Source of the DNA: Mantamonas sphyraenae
Lineage: Eukaryota; CRuMs; Mantamonadidae
Reading direction: 5' to 3'
DNA: 64,000 nt
NCBI GenBank assembly: GCA_026936335.1
Contig: JAPMXV010000021.1
Coordinates: 124,001-188,000 of the forward strand
Within the stretch, counting starts at the first letter, position 1, and each line of letters begins with the position of its first letter. The notes beneath the pieces were generated by a model. The model was not told the origin of the DNA. It did no database searches and worked only from the letters and a program-made list of their open reading frames with translations. Positions 42,754 through 52,800 of this stretch are shown in pieces. The position numbers were made by a program, and so were the translations under genes.

Positions 42754-42787
42754 AATGTGATGGCAGCAAGCACAGAATGTGCAAGTG

Positions 42788-42809
42788 GCAAAAACAATGA
42801 AGCCACAAG
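42788..42809 (+). repeat. Direct repeat, left copy, flanking the giant ORF
   Basis: The 22-nt sequence contains AACAATGAAGCCACAAG preceded by GCAAA. The same sequence with one extra A recurs at 48265-48287. The two copies bracket about 5.5 kb containing the giant Fanzor-like ORF. Confidence 0.8.
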
Positions 42810-42870
42810 TTGTTTTCGTTTGAGTGACTCTTTTGTCTTGACCGGCGTGCGTGCCCTCACCCAACACAGA

Positions 42871-45800
42871 ATGGTTGCCACCACACGCAGTCGTCGGCAG
42901 ATCCATGGGAAGTACACAGCCGAACTGAGTCCCACGGAGTATGAGGCGGCCGTTCTGTACGAGAGGTACAGGCACAGCGATCGCGTGGGATCGCCCCAAG
43001 TGCATCCGGATGCCTGGGCCTTCTTGTGCCACTTCACCAGCCACCGTCACCGCAGCCGAGTGGCCATTGCCTCTGAAGTCCATGCCCGTGTGGTGCTCAA
43101 GATCCTGAGGTACAGGCTAAGGGAGCCACGAAAACTGGACGACAACGAACAGCTGCCGCTTGCACAGGCCCTCTTTGCACTCGTTGCTGGCGTAGGTGTC
43201 CTTGACGTGAAGACCAAGGCCTTGTACATGTTTAAACAGCACTCAACCGTGATTCCAACAAAACCAATAGTTATGGAGGCGTCCTACTCAGCTCCAGACG
43301 TGCAAGACAACAAGGAGGGGCCTGCGTTTGACCTGAAAAAGCTCGTGGAAAATGCAGCGAGTAGTGGCAGACTGTGTCACGACGCATGCAAATGGTGTCG
43401 ACAGAGCACAGGAAACACATCAGAGAACACACCAGAATTCGTCACAAACTACGTGCACACAGAGTATGCCCTGACCCAGGTCAGCATCGTGCTGTTGAGG
43501 CAACTGGAGAAGAAATTTGCCAACGACTTCAGTGTCCGCCCCGTGTTCCCCGTGCCTGGCAGCTTCAGCTCCGTAGCATTCAATGTTACGCGTCGCAAGG
43601 ATCTTATCTCGCGCCCTGTACTCCGCATGGACAACACCCTGTCCGAGAGGGAGCAGCGTGACGGACGTGGCGGGCACGCGCGGCATCCGCTCGTGTCTCT
43701 GGACACGTCGGCAACGGAGGTGCGTGCCTCTGTAATGTATGTGCTGCACATCGAGGACCTTGTCATGTCCTGCATGGCGCGTGTGCACACGACAGCAGAG
43801 TCAGCATCGTCGAGCTCATCGCTCCTCCAGCGTGCTGTGGAAGACGTGATGGCTGACGTACGTGACAAGGCGCGGCGTTGGAACCTGCGTGATGGGGATG
43901 TGACTGTGTTCCTGCGTGGTGAAACGCACACAACCATGTCCACGCTGGTCAACCAAACCAACCGCAGAGCGATCATCTTCGAGGCCACGCTCGCGCACAA
44001 GCACAACGAGACCATGGAGCAGCTGCTGGATACCCTGAGTGCAGCGAGCGAACGCATGGGTTTCAACGTGGAATGCTGCGCGAACCCCGTGTCAACCTGT
44101 TTGTCCAGGGCCTGCGCGCAAACAACGATCATCCAGAGTCCCCTCAGCGACGGATCTCTGATTCGAGAAGGCGTCTGGATCCAAGGCGAATCGGAACACA
44201 CTATCACACGTGACAACCACATCCACAGGCTTGTGGTGGGGTTGTTGTGTGGTTGCTCAACACTTCCCATCACCCTTTCCACCGTAGGCAAGACGGGCAA
44301 GATGTTGGACTGTGTAAGGACGTGGCACTTGCGGGGCGAGCTCGTGGACGCGGAAAAGGCGGTGCGTCTTGCGGCAAGGTCGGATTCACGGGCAGCGGAA
44401 AAGCGGCAGCTGAACGATGAGGTCAACCTGGCGATTGCAGCTCTGGTGGACGACGCGACACTGGAAGAGCTGAACGCCATGATGCGTACACCAGTAGTGG
44501 GCGCTTCTGTGGGAGCGAGCGACAACGACGATCACCACGACAATCGCGAGGAGTCTCAGACACTCTTCGATGCATGCGGTTTGATGCCCAAACGAGGGAG
44601 TGGTGTTGTGGCCGAGGCAATTTCGGTGGCGGGCGAAGGTTCAAGCGTTGGCGAGGCCATCAGCGCCATCGAGGAAGCTCTTCAGCAAGAGTGCAAGGAA
44701 AGAAAGCCACTGCCACCGGGGAGAACAAGCGTGTTTGTTCGGCGACGTGAGGTACACGGGCAGCGATTGCGGCTATTCGTGGCACGGGACTCCCTCGAGT
44801 CAGCGTCAATTCTGCGGGCCATGGGCACCCAGCACGTGCGAGATGCAATGACGGAAGCAGGCTTGGATGACTACGCCACGGCTGTGGACAAGATGGTGCA
44901 GGCAGAGAAGGGTTTGGTGCAGGCGGCGCGAACGGAGGCAAGCACAACCGCGTATGTAAGCAAGAAGAAATGGGACGCGTTTGTGGACGCCGTGCGCAAG
45001 GAGAACAGTGGAATGCCTATGTCCAAGGCGAACAAGGTGGTGCCTGCGGCCACACTCCAGAAACTAAGGCGGGAGGCGCCGTCATCACTGAAATCTCTCA
45101 GGATTCCCAAAGACACTACGTGCCTGCGAGTGACGAACGACGCCAGTGGCAAGAAGAGCAACACTCGCCATGATCCGAGGCCTAGTTTTGGTCCCGACTG
45201 GCCAGCAACGCACCAAGAACTCCTGTGCAAACTGCTGATGTGGTTTTGTGAATCCACCGTGACGCACACCGACACTATCAGCAAAATGACGACACATTAT
45301 AGCCGCTCTCTTGGAGCAATTCACGAGACCAAGCCTGTTCCAATCCCCCCCAAGATCACTGCGGTGATAGACAAGTGGAACCATGCGGGGTACGAGGCGC
45401 AACGCACCCGAACGATGCTGGATTTGGAGGCCCTGGTTCCAAACCACAACATGGATGTCCAGGCGTGCGTGGACTTCCCCGGCATGGTTGAGGCGATGCT
45501 TCTCACTCCGCTGCCCGAAGACGTGTGCGGCCGAGTGCAGATCACGGAGGCGCAGGCGGAAGGAAGCACACATTGGGAGCGCATGGCCTTCGCGGGTGGA
45601 GCGAAGCGGTTTCAAGAAGACGCAAAGAGGATGCTGCCACACATTGTGTATGCGTTGAGGGAGTTTGCACGGATCTACTTCACAGCGGCAGGCCTCGCGT
45701 CCACTCGCCGCGAGTGTGATAGGTTGTTTCTGGAGGTGACCAAATTCGAGATCAAGTCAGCACGGCAACACCTGCGCCAAGAACACGGTGTGCAGCTGGG

Positions 45801-48204
45801 AGAGGAGGACGAGGATGAGGACGAGGACGAGGACGAGGACGAGGAGGAAGATGAGGAGGACGAGGGGCGGGAAGAGGAGGACGAGGAGGACGAGGACGAG
45901 GACGAGGACACACGGGCGAATCCGAGCGAGCAGAAGGACGAGGAGGCAAAGGCACGTGACCCTGTGGAAGAATTCCTCGAGCTCACTGCCCCTGAACTGC
46001 GTGCGGTCTACCGCCGGCGCAGACCAAGCGATAGACCCGAGCGACCCCAGGTGGAGGATTTGGGTCTGGACGAACGCCAGCCATCACGCGCATCCCTCCA
46101 CAAGAGGCTGTTGCTGTTCAGCCTGGTGCTGGCAGACGGCGTATTTGGCAAGCGCGGCATTCACGCCGACAACACCGACGCCATGTCGCATGCGGTGGCA
46201 GTGTGGCTGGTGAGGGCAGTGGGTGGGTCGAAGCGCGCGTTCGTTCCCACCCCAAAACGCCTGTCCACCCCGCAGACGATCATGACCTCCCAAGGTGGTC
46301 TAGATATTGCTTTGCTGCCGCTGCTTCATGGAAACGACCGGAAACCTTCCACCGAGGCGCCGGAAAACGCTGCACTGTGGGACATGAAGCGCCAGCTCAT
46401 GGACGACGCGGGCAAACTACCACGGGAGGTACGGCTTGTCCACGCCGCGTCACAGGTGGTGGGTTACCAGCTAGGCTTGCGGTTGGAGGAGCACGTGAAG
46501 AATGCTGTGGTCGAGATCAAGGAGACTGCACTGGCGTCAGCCACGCAGGAGGGGGAAATGGCCGAGGTGGACGAGCTGGAAAGTGCGCTATCGGCGCTGA
46601 AAACGCGCCCTGCTGCAGAGCCAAATGACACACTGGTGTACCACGATGTTATCAGGGACGTCTTTCTGGCCCAAGAGGCAAGGAAGAAGAAGACAAAGAT
46701 GAAGTCGGGAATGCGCGGGCCAAATCCGTTTCTCGCGGTTCAGAGAGCAAACGACGTCATTTTCAAGGGAGGTGAAGCCCGGATCCACCGGTTCAAGCCT
46801 AAACCGTGGGGATATCAGCAGCTGTTCACCCTTCCAGAGACAACACGAGGAGGACGGCGAGTTGGATTTCCGTGCCAAGAATCTGACGAACCCGTGCCAG
46901 CTGTTGGCGTGTTCAATTCCATGGTTCAGTGGGCAGGGGGTGGATCGGGATCAACGTTGGCCTCGCCCAAGCCCCCGGCCACCATCAGTGCACACCGGCT
47001 GTCCAACTTGGGCTGGAATCTATGGCGAAATTTTGGGCACAACTGGATGCCCAAGTTGCAAGCATCGCTGACAACCCATGCTGGAGACAACATGGCTGCG
47101 ACCATCGACCGTGTTGTGGGCCTCATCAAGCACTATGCCCCTCCTTCGTCAGAGGAGCTCTCGGTGGCTTTGAAGGCCCTGGAATTGAATGTCGAAGATG
47201 AGCTGGTTCGCAAATGGGAGGACGTGGCGCGTGCAGCTGGCACAGCAACAGGCAAACGCCTCGCGCTGTCCACATCCTGGCTGCCGCGAACTGAAGAGGC
47301 AGGGGCGTCGTCTGAATCATCATCATCGTCGTCATCGTCGTCGTCTTCTTCGTCGTCCGACACGTCAATGACACGGTGGGCATCGAGTGTTCATGGTCTG
47401 TGTGCAGGCTACGACCCAGGTGTGTACCAGCACGTTGGAGCCCTGGTTTACTACTATGAGCGTGTTTGTGTTTCTCGTTTCGCAGACGTGTGCTGCATTG
47501 AGTACGGTCTGGCGTTTGACCTCAAGGGCACCAATGTCCGCTACGAGCAGAGGCGATCGGGCCATGCAGAGATCTCCAACAAGCTCAGCAAGCTGGGCAA
47601 GCAGCTTGCCAACGCTGTGGACGCGGCAAAGAATTCGAAGATCGAGGAGGAGATGAAAGCATTGACCGAAAAGTTGAGGCCAATCCAACAGCATATGGCC
47701 AAGCTGATCAAACACGGAAGCGCGGCAGTGATGGCTGACCTCCAACGACAGTGCAACCACCGAATTCACGTCGGATATGGAGCGGCGCCCGTGGTTGCAA
47801 GTGTGCCAGTGCGCACTGATGCCGCCCAACTCGCCTGCGTCGCTACGGTGACGATGACTCACGAAGCACAGACATCCAAACACTCTGCGTACGACTGTAA
47901 AGCCGTTCGAAAGCATGCTTGGAGTGTCGACAAGAACGGGTCACGGAACGATCGGTGGTATGTGCACGAAGTGGCCACCAAGACGCTGCCGGATGGAGAG
48001 GAGTGGGTGGCGCACAAGGATCGCAGTGCTGCCATCAACATGGCCAACAAATGCCATGCAGCTCGGTGTGGTGGTGTCGAGCTGTGGCTTTTCACATGGG
48101 TGTGGAGCGGCAAACGTGCGCATCTACAAGAGGCGGCCCGCCAGGCCATGCATGGTGGACAAGATGCAGGAAATGGGGGACAAAATGTCCAAGTGGAGTT
48201 GTAG
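42871..48204 (+). CDS. Giant intronless ORF with Fanzor/TnpB-like RuvC nuclease motifs
   Basis: The frame is open from about 42,727; the first ATG lying inside the flanking direct repeats is 42871 (1,777 residues). An earlier ATG (42760) would place the left repeat inside the protein. Most of the protein matches nothing I recognise. It has an acidic Glu/Asp run (45,800-45,910) and a polyserine run (about 47,318-47,362). The last 250 residues resemble the RuvC region of TnpB/Fanzor proteins. Numbered from 42,727: YDPGVYQHVGAL (D1563) for RuvC-I, a helical KLSKLGKQL/EKLRPIQQHM bridge, a strand HRIHVGYGAAPVV, HEAQTSK (E1713) like the 'E-x-x-TS' before the Zn ribbon, and HKDRSAAINMA (D1765) for RuvC-III. 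The four zinc-ribbon Cys are missing. Known Fanzors are RNA-guided DNA nucleases of mostly 400-900 residues; this is about twice that size. The nuclease call is inference from short motifs. Confidence 0.5.
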   Translation: MVATTRSRRQIHGKYTAELSPTEYEAAVLYERYRHSDRVGSPQVHPDAWAFLCHFTSHRHRSRVAIASEVHARVVLKILRYRLREPRKLDDNEQLPLAQALFALVAGVGVLDVKTKALYMFKQHSTVIPTKPIVMEASYSAPDVQDNKEGPAFDLKKLVENAASSGRLCHDACKWCRQSTGNTSENTPEFVTNYVHTEYALTQVSIVLLRQLEKKFANDFSVRPVFPVPGSFSSVAFNVTRRKDLISRPVLRMDNTLSEREQRDGRGGHARHPLVSLDTSATEVRASVMYVLHIEDLVMSCMARVHTTAESASSSSSLLQRAVEDVMADVRDKARRWNLRDGDVTVFLRGETHTTMSTLVNQTNRRAIIFEATLAHKHNETMEQLLDTLSAASERMGFNVECCANPVSTCLSRACAQTTIIQSPLSDGSLIREGVWIQGESEHTITRDNHIHRLVVGLLCGCSTLPITLSTVGKTGKMLDCVRTWHLRGELVDAEKAVRLAARSDSRAAEKRQLNDEVNLAIAALVDDATLEELNAMMRTPVVGASVGASDNDDHHDNREESQTLFDACGLMPKRGSGVVAEAISVAGEGSSVGEAISAIEEALQQECKERKPLPPGRTSVFVRRREVHGQRLRLFVARDSLESASILRAMGTQHVRDAMTEAGLDDYATAVDKMVQAEKGLVQAARTEASTTAYVSKKKWDAFVDAVRKENSGMPMSKANKVVPAATLQKLRREAPSSLKSLRIPKDTTCLRVTNDASGKKSNTRHDPRPSFGPDWPATHQELLCKLLMWFCESTVTHTDTISKMTTHYSRSLGAIHETKPVPIPPKITAVIDKWNHAGYEAQRTRTMLDLEALVPNHNMDVQACVDFPGMVEAMLLTPLPEDVCGRVQITEAQAEGSTHWERMAFAGGAKRFQEDAKRMLPHIVYALREFARIYFTAAGLASTRRECDRLFLEVTKFEIKSARQHLRQEHGVQLGEEDEDEDEDEDEDEEEDEEDEGREEEDEEDEDEDEDTRANPSEQKDEEAKARDPVEEFLELTAPELRAVYRRRRPSDRPERPQVEDLGLDERQPSRASLHKRLLLFSLVLADGVFGKRGIHADNTDAMSHAVAVWLVRAVGGSKRAFVPTPKRLSTPQTIMTSQGGLDIALLPLLHGNDRKPSTEAPENAALWDMKRQLMDDAGKLPREVRLVHAASQVVGYQLGLRLEEHVKNAVVEIKETALASATQEGEMAEVDELESALSALKTRPAAEPNDTLVYHDVIRDVFLAQEARKKKTKMKSGMRGPNPFLAVQRANDVIFKGGEARIHRFKPKPWGYQQLFTLPETTRGGRRVGFPCQESDEPVPAVGVFNSMVQWAGGGSGSTLASPKPPATISAHRLSNLGWNLWRNFGHNWMPKLQASLTTHAGDNMAATIDRVVGLIKHYAPPSSEELSVALKALELNVEDELVRKWEDVARAAGTATGKRLALSTSWLPRTEEAGASSESSSSSSSSSSSSSSDTSMTRWASSVHGLCAGYDPGVYQHVGALVYYYERVCVSRFADVCCIEYGLAFDLKGTNVRYEQRRSGHAEISNKLSKLGKQLANAVDAAKNSKIEEEMKALTEKLRPIQQHMAKLIKHGSAAVMADLQRQCNHRIHVGYGAAPVVASVPVRTDAAQLACVATVTMTHEAQTSKHSAYDCKAVRKHAWSVDKNGSRNDRWYVHEVATKTLPDGEEWVAHKDRSAAINMANKCHAARCGGVELWLFTWVWSGKRAHLQEAARQAMHGGQDAGNGGQNVQVEL

Positions 48205-48264
48205 ATGATTGTTGTGGTGAAATGCTTGTTTAAACTAGCGCTTGTAAGCAGCGCGAGGTGATTT

Positions 48265-48287
48265 GCAAAAAACAATGAAGCCACAAG
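48265..48287 (+). repeat. Direct repeat, right copy, flanking the giant ORF
   Basis: A 23-nt near-identical copy (six A instead of five) of 42788-42809, in the 3' flank of MRPL47. No terminal inverted repeats were found by eye just inside the two copies; the stretch before this copy contains the palindromes GTTTAAAC and AGCGCT. Confidence 0.8.
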
Positions 48288-48362
48288 ACCTCTGGGAGGT
48301 TGAGATGAAACGGGGGTTGATTTTGACACGCTTTTTGAGCTCCAGGCATGCGCGTGCGTAGC

Positions 48363-48985
48363 CTATTCCTGTGACGATTGTGTCTGTTTGGTGCGTTTGT
48401 ACACAAGGTTGCGCTCGTGGACGACGGTCTTGATGCGGGCCATGCTCTTGCGCACCTTTTGCATTCGCTGCGGATTGTCCATGCGCAGGCCCTTCTTCTT
48501 CATGTCGCGCTTCTCGGTGAGGAGCAGATTGCGCTCCCTCAGCAGCACCAGCCACAATGACTGCAGGTCCTGGAAGCTCTTGAGGCGCAGTTCGCTGGCA
48601 CGCCAGGCTCGGCCTGAGGCGGTGGGGAGCAGACAAGCGGGGACGAGATGCGGGTGGCGGGACGTCCGGGGCGTCAGCGTTCACACACACACACACACGA
48701 CAACCACACATGTGACGGCAAAGCCATGGTAAAGAAAGGGAGAGAGTGTATGGGGCAGAGCGACTCACCTGCGTGCACAGATTCGTTCTCCTTGCGTTCG
48801 AGGTAGGACGGGGCGAGGAGCTGGGACTCGAAAGAGTCGCGTGGAGCGGCCGAAGTGTCGTCGGCGTCCAGGACGGCGACACTGGAGGTGGAGAAGGAGG
48901 CCGACGCATGCGGATATGTACAGGCGACCATGCTGCGGTGCACAATGTGTGCCTTGACACGCACGGAACGGAGGCCAGAAAACAT
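48363..48985 (-). CDS. MRPL47: Mitochondrial ribosomal protein uL29m (MRPL47), 2 exons
   Basis: Exons (minus strand): 48985-48769 and 48613-48363, 155 residues; intron GTGAGT...CCTCAG, phase 1, with a (CA)n/(GT)n tract. The N-terminus (MFSGLRSVRVKAHIVHRSMV, then a Ser-rich stretch) looks like a mitochondrial presequence. The core is the MRP-L47 signature: GRAWRASELRLKSFQDLQSL, WLVLLRERNLLLTEK and RMQKVRKSMARIKTVVHERN. The protein belongs to the mitochondrial large ribosomal subunit near the exit tunnel. Its start codon is only 41 nt from that of the divergent gankyrin-like gene. Confidence 0.92.
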
Positions 48986-49026
48986 GGGGTGTTGGAGGGG
49001 GAAGCGTTGGCGGAAACAGTGCAACC
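48986..49026. promoter_or_regulatory. 41-nt bidirectional start region MRPL47 / gankyrin
   Basis: Two divergent ATGs are separated by 41 nt, so transcription of each gene must start within this space or inside the other gene's 5' coding sequence. No motif was recognised. Confidence 0.5.
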
Positions 49027-49770
49027 ATGAGCAGCAGCGGAGGCAACACGACGCAGGATGCGATGAGGAGTTCGCTGTTCAATCCCGACACGAGTTCGTT
49101 GTGGTCACAAGCCCGGGAGGGCAACCTGGACGGAGTGATGGCAATTCTGGACGAAAAGCCAAAGCGGATCAACGCCAAAGATCCGGAATCGGAACGCACG
49201 GCGCTGCACTGGGCGTGTGCAAAGAACAGGGTGGAAGTGGCGCAGTATCTGCTGGACCAAGGAGCCAAGGTGAACACTTTTGACGAACTGGGATGGACAC
49301 CGCTGATCAGTGCGTGCAGCGCAGGGCACACGGCGGTGGTGGAGCTTCTGCTGAGTCAGGAAAAGCTCAAGGTGGACGCAGCGACGACCGCAGGCAAGAC
49401 GGCCCTCATGTATGCGGCCAGTAGCAAACACGGGGACATTGTGCAGATGCTGCTGGCTGCAGGGGCCAATGTGACCGCAAGCAACTCGCTGGGCGAGACG
49501 GCTCTGCACCAGGTGTGTGCACAGGGGGCACAGAGTGTGGCAGTGATGCTTCTGGAAGCGGGCGCATCGCTGACAGTGAAGAATGAGGACGGTGACACTC
49601 CGCTGGCGTTGGCAGTGGTGGAGGACGACGTGAGTCTTGTCCGCCGGTTGTTGCACGACATGGGCAAGGATGACGCCGAGGCGGTGTTGAGTGGAGAGAA
49701 CAAACACGGTCAGAGTGTGTTGAGCATGGCCAAGAGCGATGGGATGAAGTTGGCGTTGGGAAGTGTGTGA
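49027..49770 (+). CDS. PSMD10: 26S proteasome assembly chaperone PSMD10/Nas6 (gankyrin)-like
   Basis: 247 residues, single exon, made of about six to seven ankyrin repeats: RTALHWACAKNRVEVAQYLL, WTPLISACSAGHTAVVELLL, KTALMYAASSKHGDIVQMLL, ETALHQVCAQGAQSVAVMLL, DTPLALAVVEDDVSLVRRLL. The N-terminal 'SLWSQAREGNLDGVMAILDE' and overall size match gankyrin (226 residues in human), which binds the Rpt3 ATPase during assembly of the 19S cap. Other seven-repeat ankyrin proteins cannot be fully excluded. The next gene, also ankyrin-based, starts 59 nt downstream. Confidence 0.75.
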   Translation: MSSSGGNTTQDAMRSSLFNPDTSSLWSQAREGNLDGVMAILDEKPKRINAKDPESERTALHWACAKNRVEVAQYLLDQGAKVNTFDELGWTPLISACSAGHTAVVELLLSQEKLKVDAATTAGKTALMYAASSKHGDIVQMLLAAGANVTASNSLGETALHQVCAQGAQSVAVMLLEAGASLTVKNEDGDTPLALAVVEDDVSLVRRLLHDMGKDDAEAVLSGENKHGQSVLSMAKSDGMKLALGSV

Positions 49771-49829
49771 CATGTGGGGAATGGAGGCCGCGCCCTGTTC
49801 GAAACAACCCCTTCTGCTTCTTGATTCGG

Positions 49830-52800
49830 ATGATCAAGTGTGGCAATTGGTTCTCGTCGTCCAACAATGACATTCCGGACGACGAGTCGGAACGGGAGTT
49901 GCTGTTCCTGGAGAGCAGCGTGCGAGGAGACCACGCAACGCTCCTGAAGCTGCTCAAACGCGGTGTGGATCCAAACACGCCGCGGAGCAAGAATGGGCGC
50001 TTTGCACTGCATTGGGCAGCCAACCACGGTTCACTTCAGTGTGTGCAATTGCTCATCCAGCACGGCTCTGCGGACGACGCCGTCGACCGCGTCGGCCGCT
50101 CGCCTTTGTACTGGGGTGAGTTGGGAGTGGTGATGGGAATGGGTGCGGGAGGAAGGCACGAGTGCGAGGACGGATGGATGTGTGTGGGAAGGGAGGGGGC
50201 GGTGGTAAACGTGACTGGGATGGATACGCACCTGAGGAGTGGGTTGATCGGAAATCGAAGCGCAAACTCGCTCACACGCACCTCGCACACACGGGGAAAC
50301 AGCATGCCGTGGAGGCCAATTTGCAGTGGTACAATACTTGGTGAGCATCGGAGCAGACGTCAACGCAGCCGATGAGACAAACAGCACGCCGCTGTTTGCA
50401 GCCGCGCGGTAAGAAAAAGAGTGGCGTCGTGCACACAAAAAGCCGAGCGCTGCTTTTGACTCGAATTCGCTTTGCAATCCAATCTGACACGATCGAGGGC
50501 GGGTGACGTGTGCACAGCAATGGCCACCTGGAATGCATGCAGCATCTCCTGGAACATGGGGCGCAGGTGAACATCAAAGGCACCACACAGGGCTGGACGG
50601 CGCTGCACTGGTGTGCGGTGAACGGGCGCGACGAATGTTTGCAGTTGCTGCTGGATTGCGGCGGCGACCCAAACCAGAAGGACGACGACGGGCGCACTGT
50701 GGTGCATTACGCCGCCCAAAACGGCCACGCGTCCACTCTGGAGATCCTGATGGACTACGGAGCCGAGTTGATGTTGGGGGATGCAAAGAACATCACCCCC
50801 CTGCACCTGGCCGCCTCCAACGGGCGTTCCCGAGCCGTGGATCTGCTTTTGTGTCAGCGTAAGTGTGGTCACGCGCGCGAGTTGTGCGTTGTGTGTGTGT
50901 GTGGAGGTGGGAAGGCGGTGGGTTGTTGTTGACACGCTGATTGTCCGCCCCACAACACAGAACCAGACGTGCTTGTTCGCAGCGACGATGGGGCGACGCC
51001 AATTCTGAATGCAGTGTTGGGCAACTTTAAGGAGGTTGTTCTGCTGCTGATTGACGCCCGTCCTGTGGACCAGCTGCAGCTGCTGGTGGACATTCTTGCG
51101 GGACGTGACGCCATGACGCTGGACCCGAAGCAGCAGGAACAATTGCGTACGATTGTGTCGTATGTGGCCACCATTCCCACGTACCAGGAGAAGCTGTTGA
51201 ACCTGATGTGCACTGGCGTGGCAGAGCTGGGGGCAGCTATCCTGAGCAGCACGGACGAGATCTACGCACAACGAGCGCACTTGGGCACGTGGCATGCACA
51301 ACTCATGGAGAAGCAGGCCAAGATGTTGGATGGCCAGAGTGACGAGGATGAACAGGCACAGCCGAGGGTTCCTCCTACCGCTGCAGCCGGACCCAGCGCT
51401 GCGGTGGCAGAGGTGGTGGAGGTGCAGGCGGACGAAGAGGTGGAGGTAAACGAAGAGGACGAAGAAGATGAAGAGGACGAAGAGGATGAAGAGGATGAAG
51501 AGGCAGAGGAGGCAGTATCCTTGATGGAAAAGACGACCCGGGACGCAGAGACGCTGCTGATCATGGTGCTGGCTATTGTGCGCATCGCGGCGGATGTGGT
51601 CAGCGATGAAAGCGACGTGAAGGATGTGAGCATGCAGGCACGCATGCGCGCAGCTGCACAGTTTTTGATCGAGTTGACGCCGTTGTGGGAGCACCTGGAC
51701 ACGCATCTGCAAGGGATCGACGAGAAACTGAGCGAGACGGTGGAACAGGTGAACGAACACGCAGCACAGGTGCATCGTGCGGAGCGAGAGGCGATGGAAT
51801 CGGGTCAGGCCAAGCTGGATGCGCTGTTTGGGGAAACGGACAGCAGCAGCAGCAGCGGTACAGTGTCCGGGAGCACAGGTGTGTCGCAGGGGCATGGAGA
51901 GGCAGTGCAGTCGCCTGTGAGTGTGGAAAGCACACAGTTTCTGCAAGCCTTGGCCACCGTGGTGGGTCCACTCGTGGACGCGCACTTTGTGGTGTCCAAC
52001 GCCCTCGAGCACTTTTCGCATCGTCACAACCAGCACTTGGACCTGGATGCCCTGCGCAAGTTTTCGCCCTCACTGGTGGCGCTGTCACGTCAGCCGTCGT
52101 TGGGTGCAGATGTGGACGAGGAGCAAGAGCAAGAGCAGGAGCAAGAGGAGCAGGCGAGCACGGTGGTTGTGGGTGCGGACAGCGAGAGCGAAGCCGACTC
52201 GCCGAGTGGAATGGCCATGGACGAAGACGACGTGGTTGCAGTCCACGAGACGACGACGATGACGACGGCACACGGTGGCATTGTGAGCAACGAGGAGGCC
52301 CAGTCTCCACGGGACGTGCAATCCATCTTGGCGGTGCCCGAACACAGCAGCTCGAATCTTCTTGCGCCGTCACACGAAACGCTGGAACAGGAGCGGGCGG
52401 AGAGCGAACGCATGCGTGCGGCACTGGAGCAACGACGGGCACAGTCGAACAAGGGCAAGGCAAGAGCGGCGACAACGGGCGAGTCGTCGTCACGAGAGTA
52501 TATCTGCGCGTCGTGCCCCGTTCACGACTTTCTGACACAGGTGGAACGTCATTTGGCACTGTTCAAAGCGATGGCCAACGTGGACGTGACGCTGCTGGTG
52601 GGTCACCTGCAGTTTGTGGCATTCTTCCCGTCGCTGATGGAAGAGTTTACAGAACTGCTGCACAGGGTGCCGTTTCATCTCAAACAGCAATGGTTCCGCG
52701 ACCAGTTGTACAAAGAGAAGGCGGAGCAGAGCTTTGAAACGATTGCGTTTACCGTGGAACGCGACGAGGTGCTGTCCAACTCGTGTGCCATGCTGTACCT

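Noticed and set aside
42788-48287. The direct repeats as LTRs of a retrotransposon
   Set aside because: Only 22-23 nt, no TG...CA ends, no primer-binding site, and no recognisable gag, protease or reverse transcriptase in the ORF.
50303-50326. Downstream acceptor (ends 50326) for HACE1 exon 2
   Set aside because: It deletes eight residues from an otherwise perfect ankyrin repeat; the acceptor at 50302 restores it.
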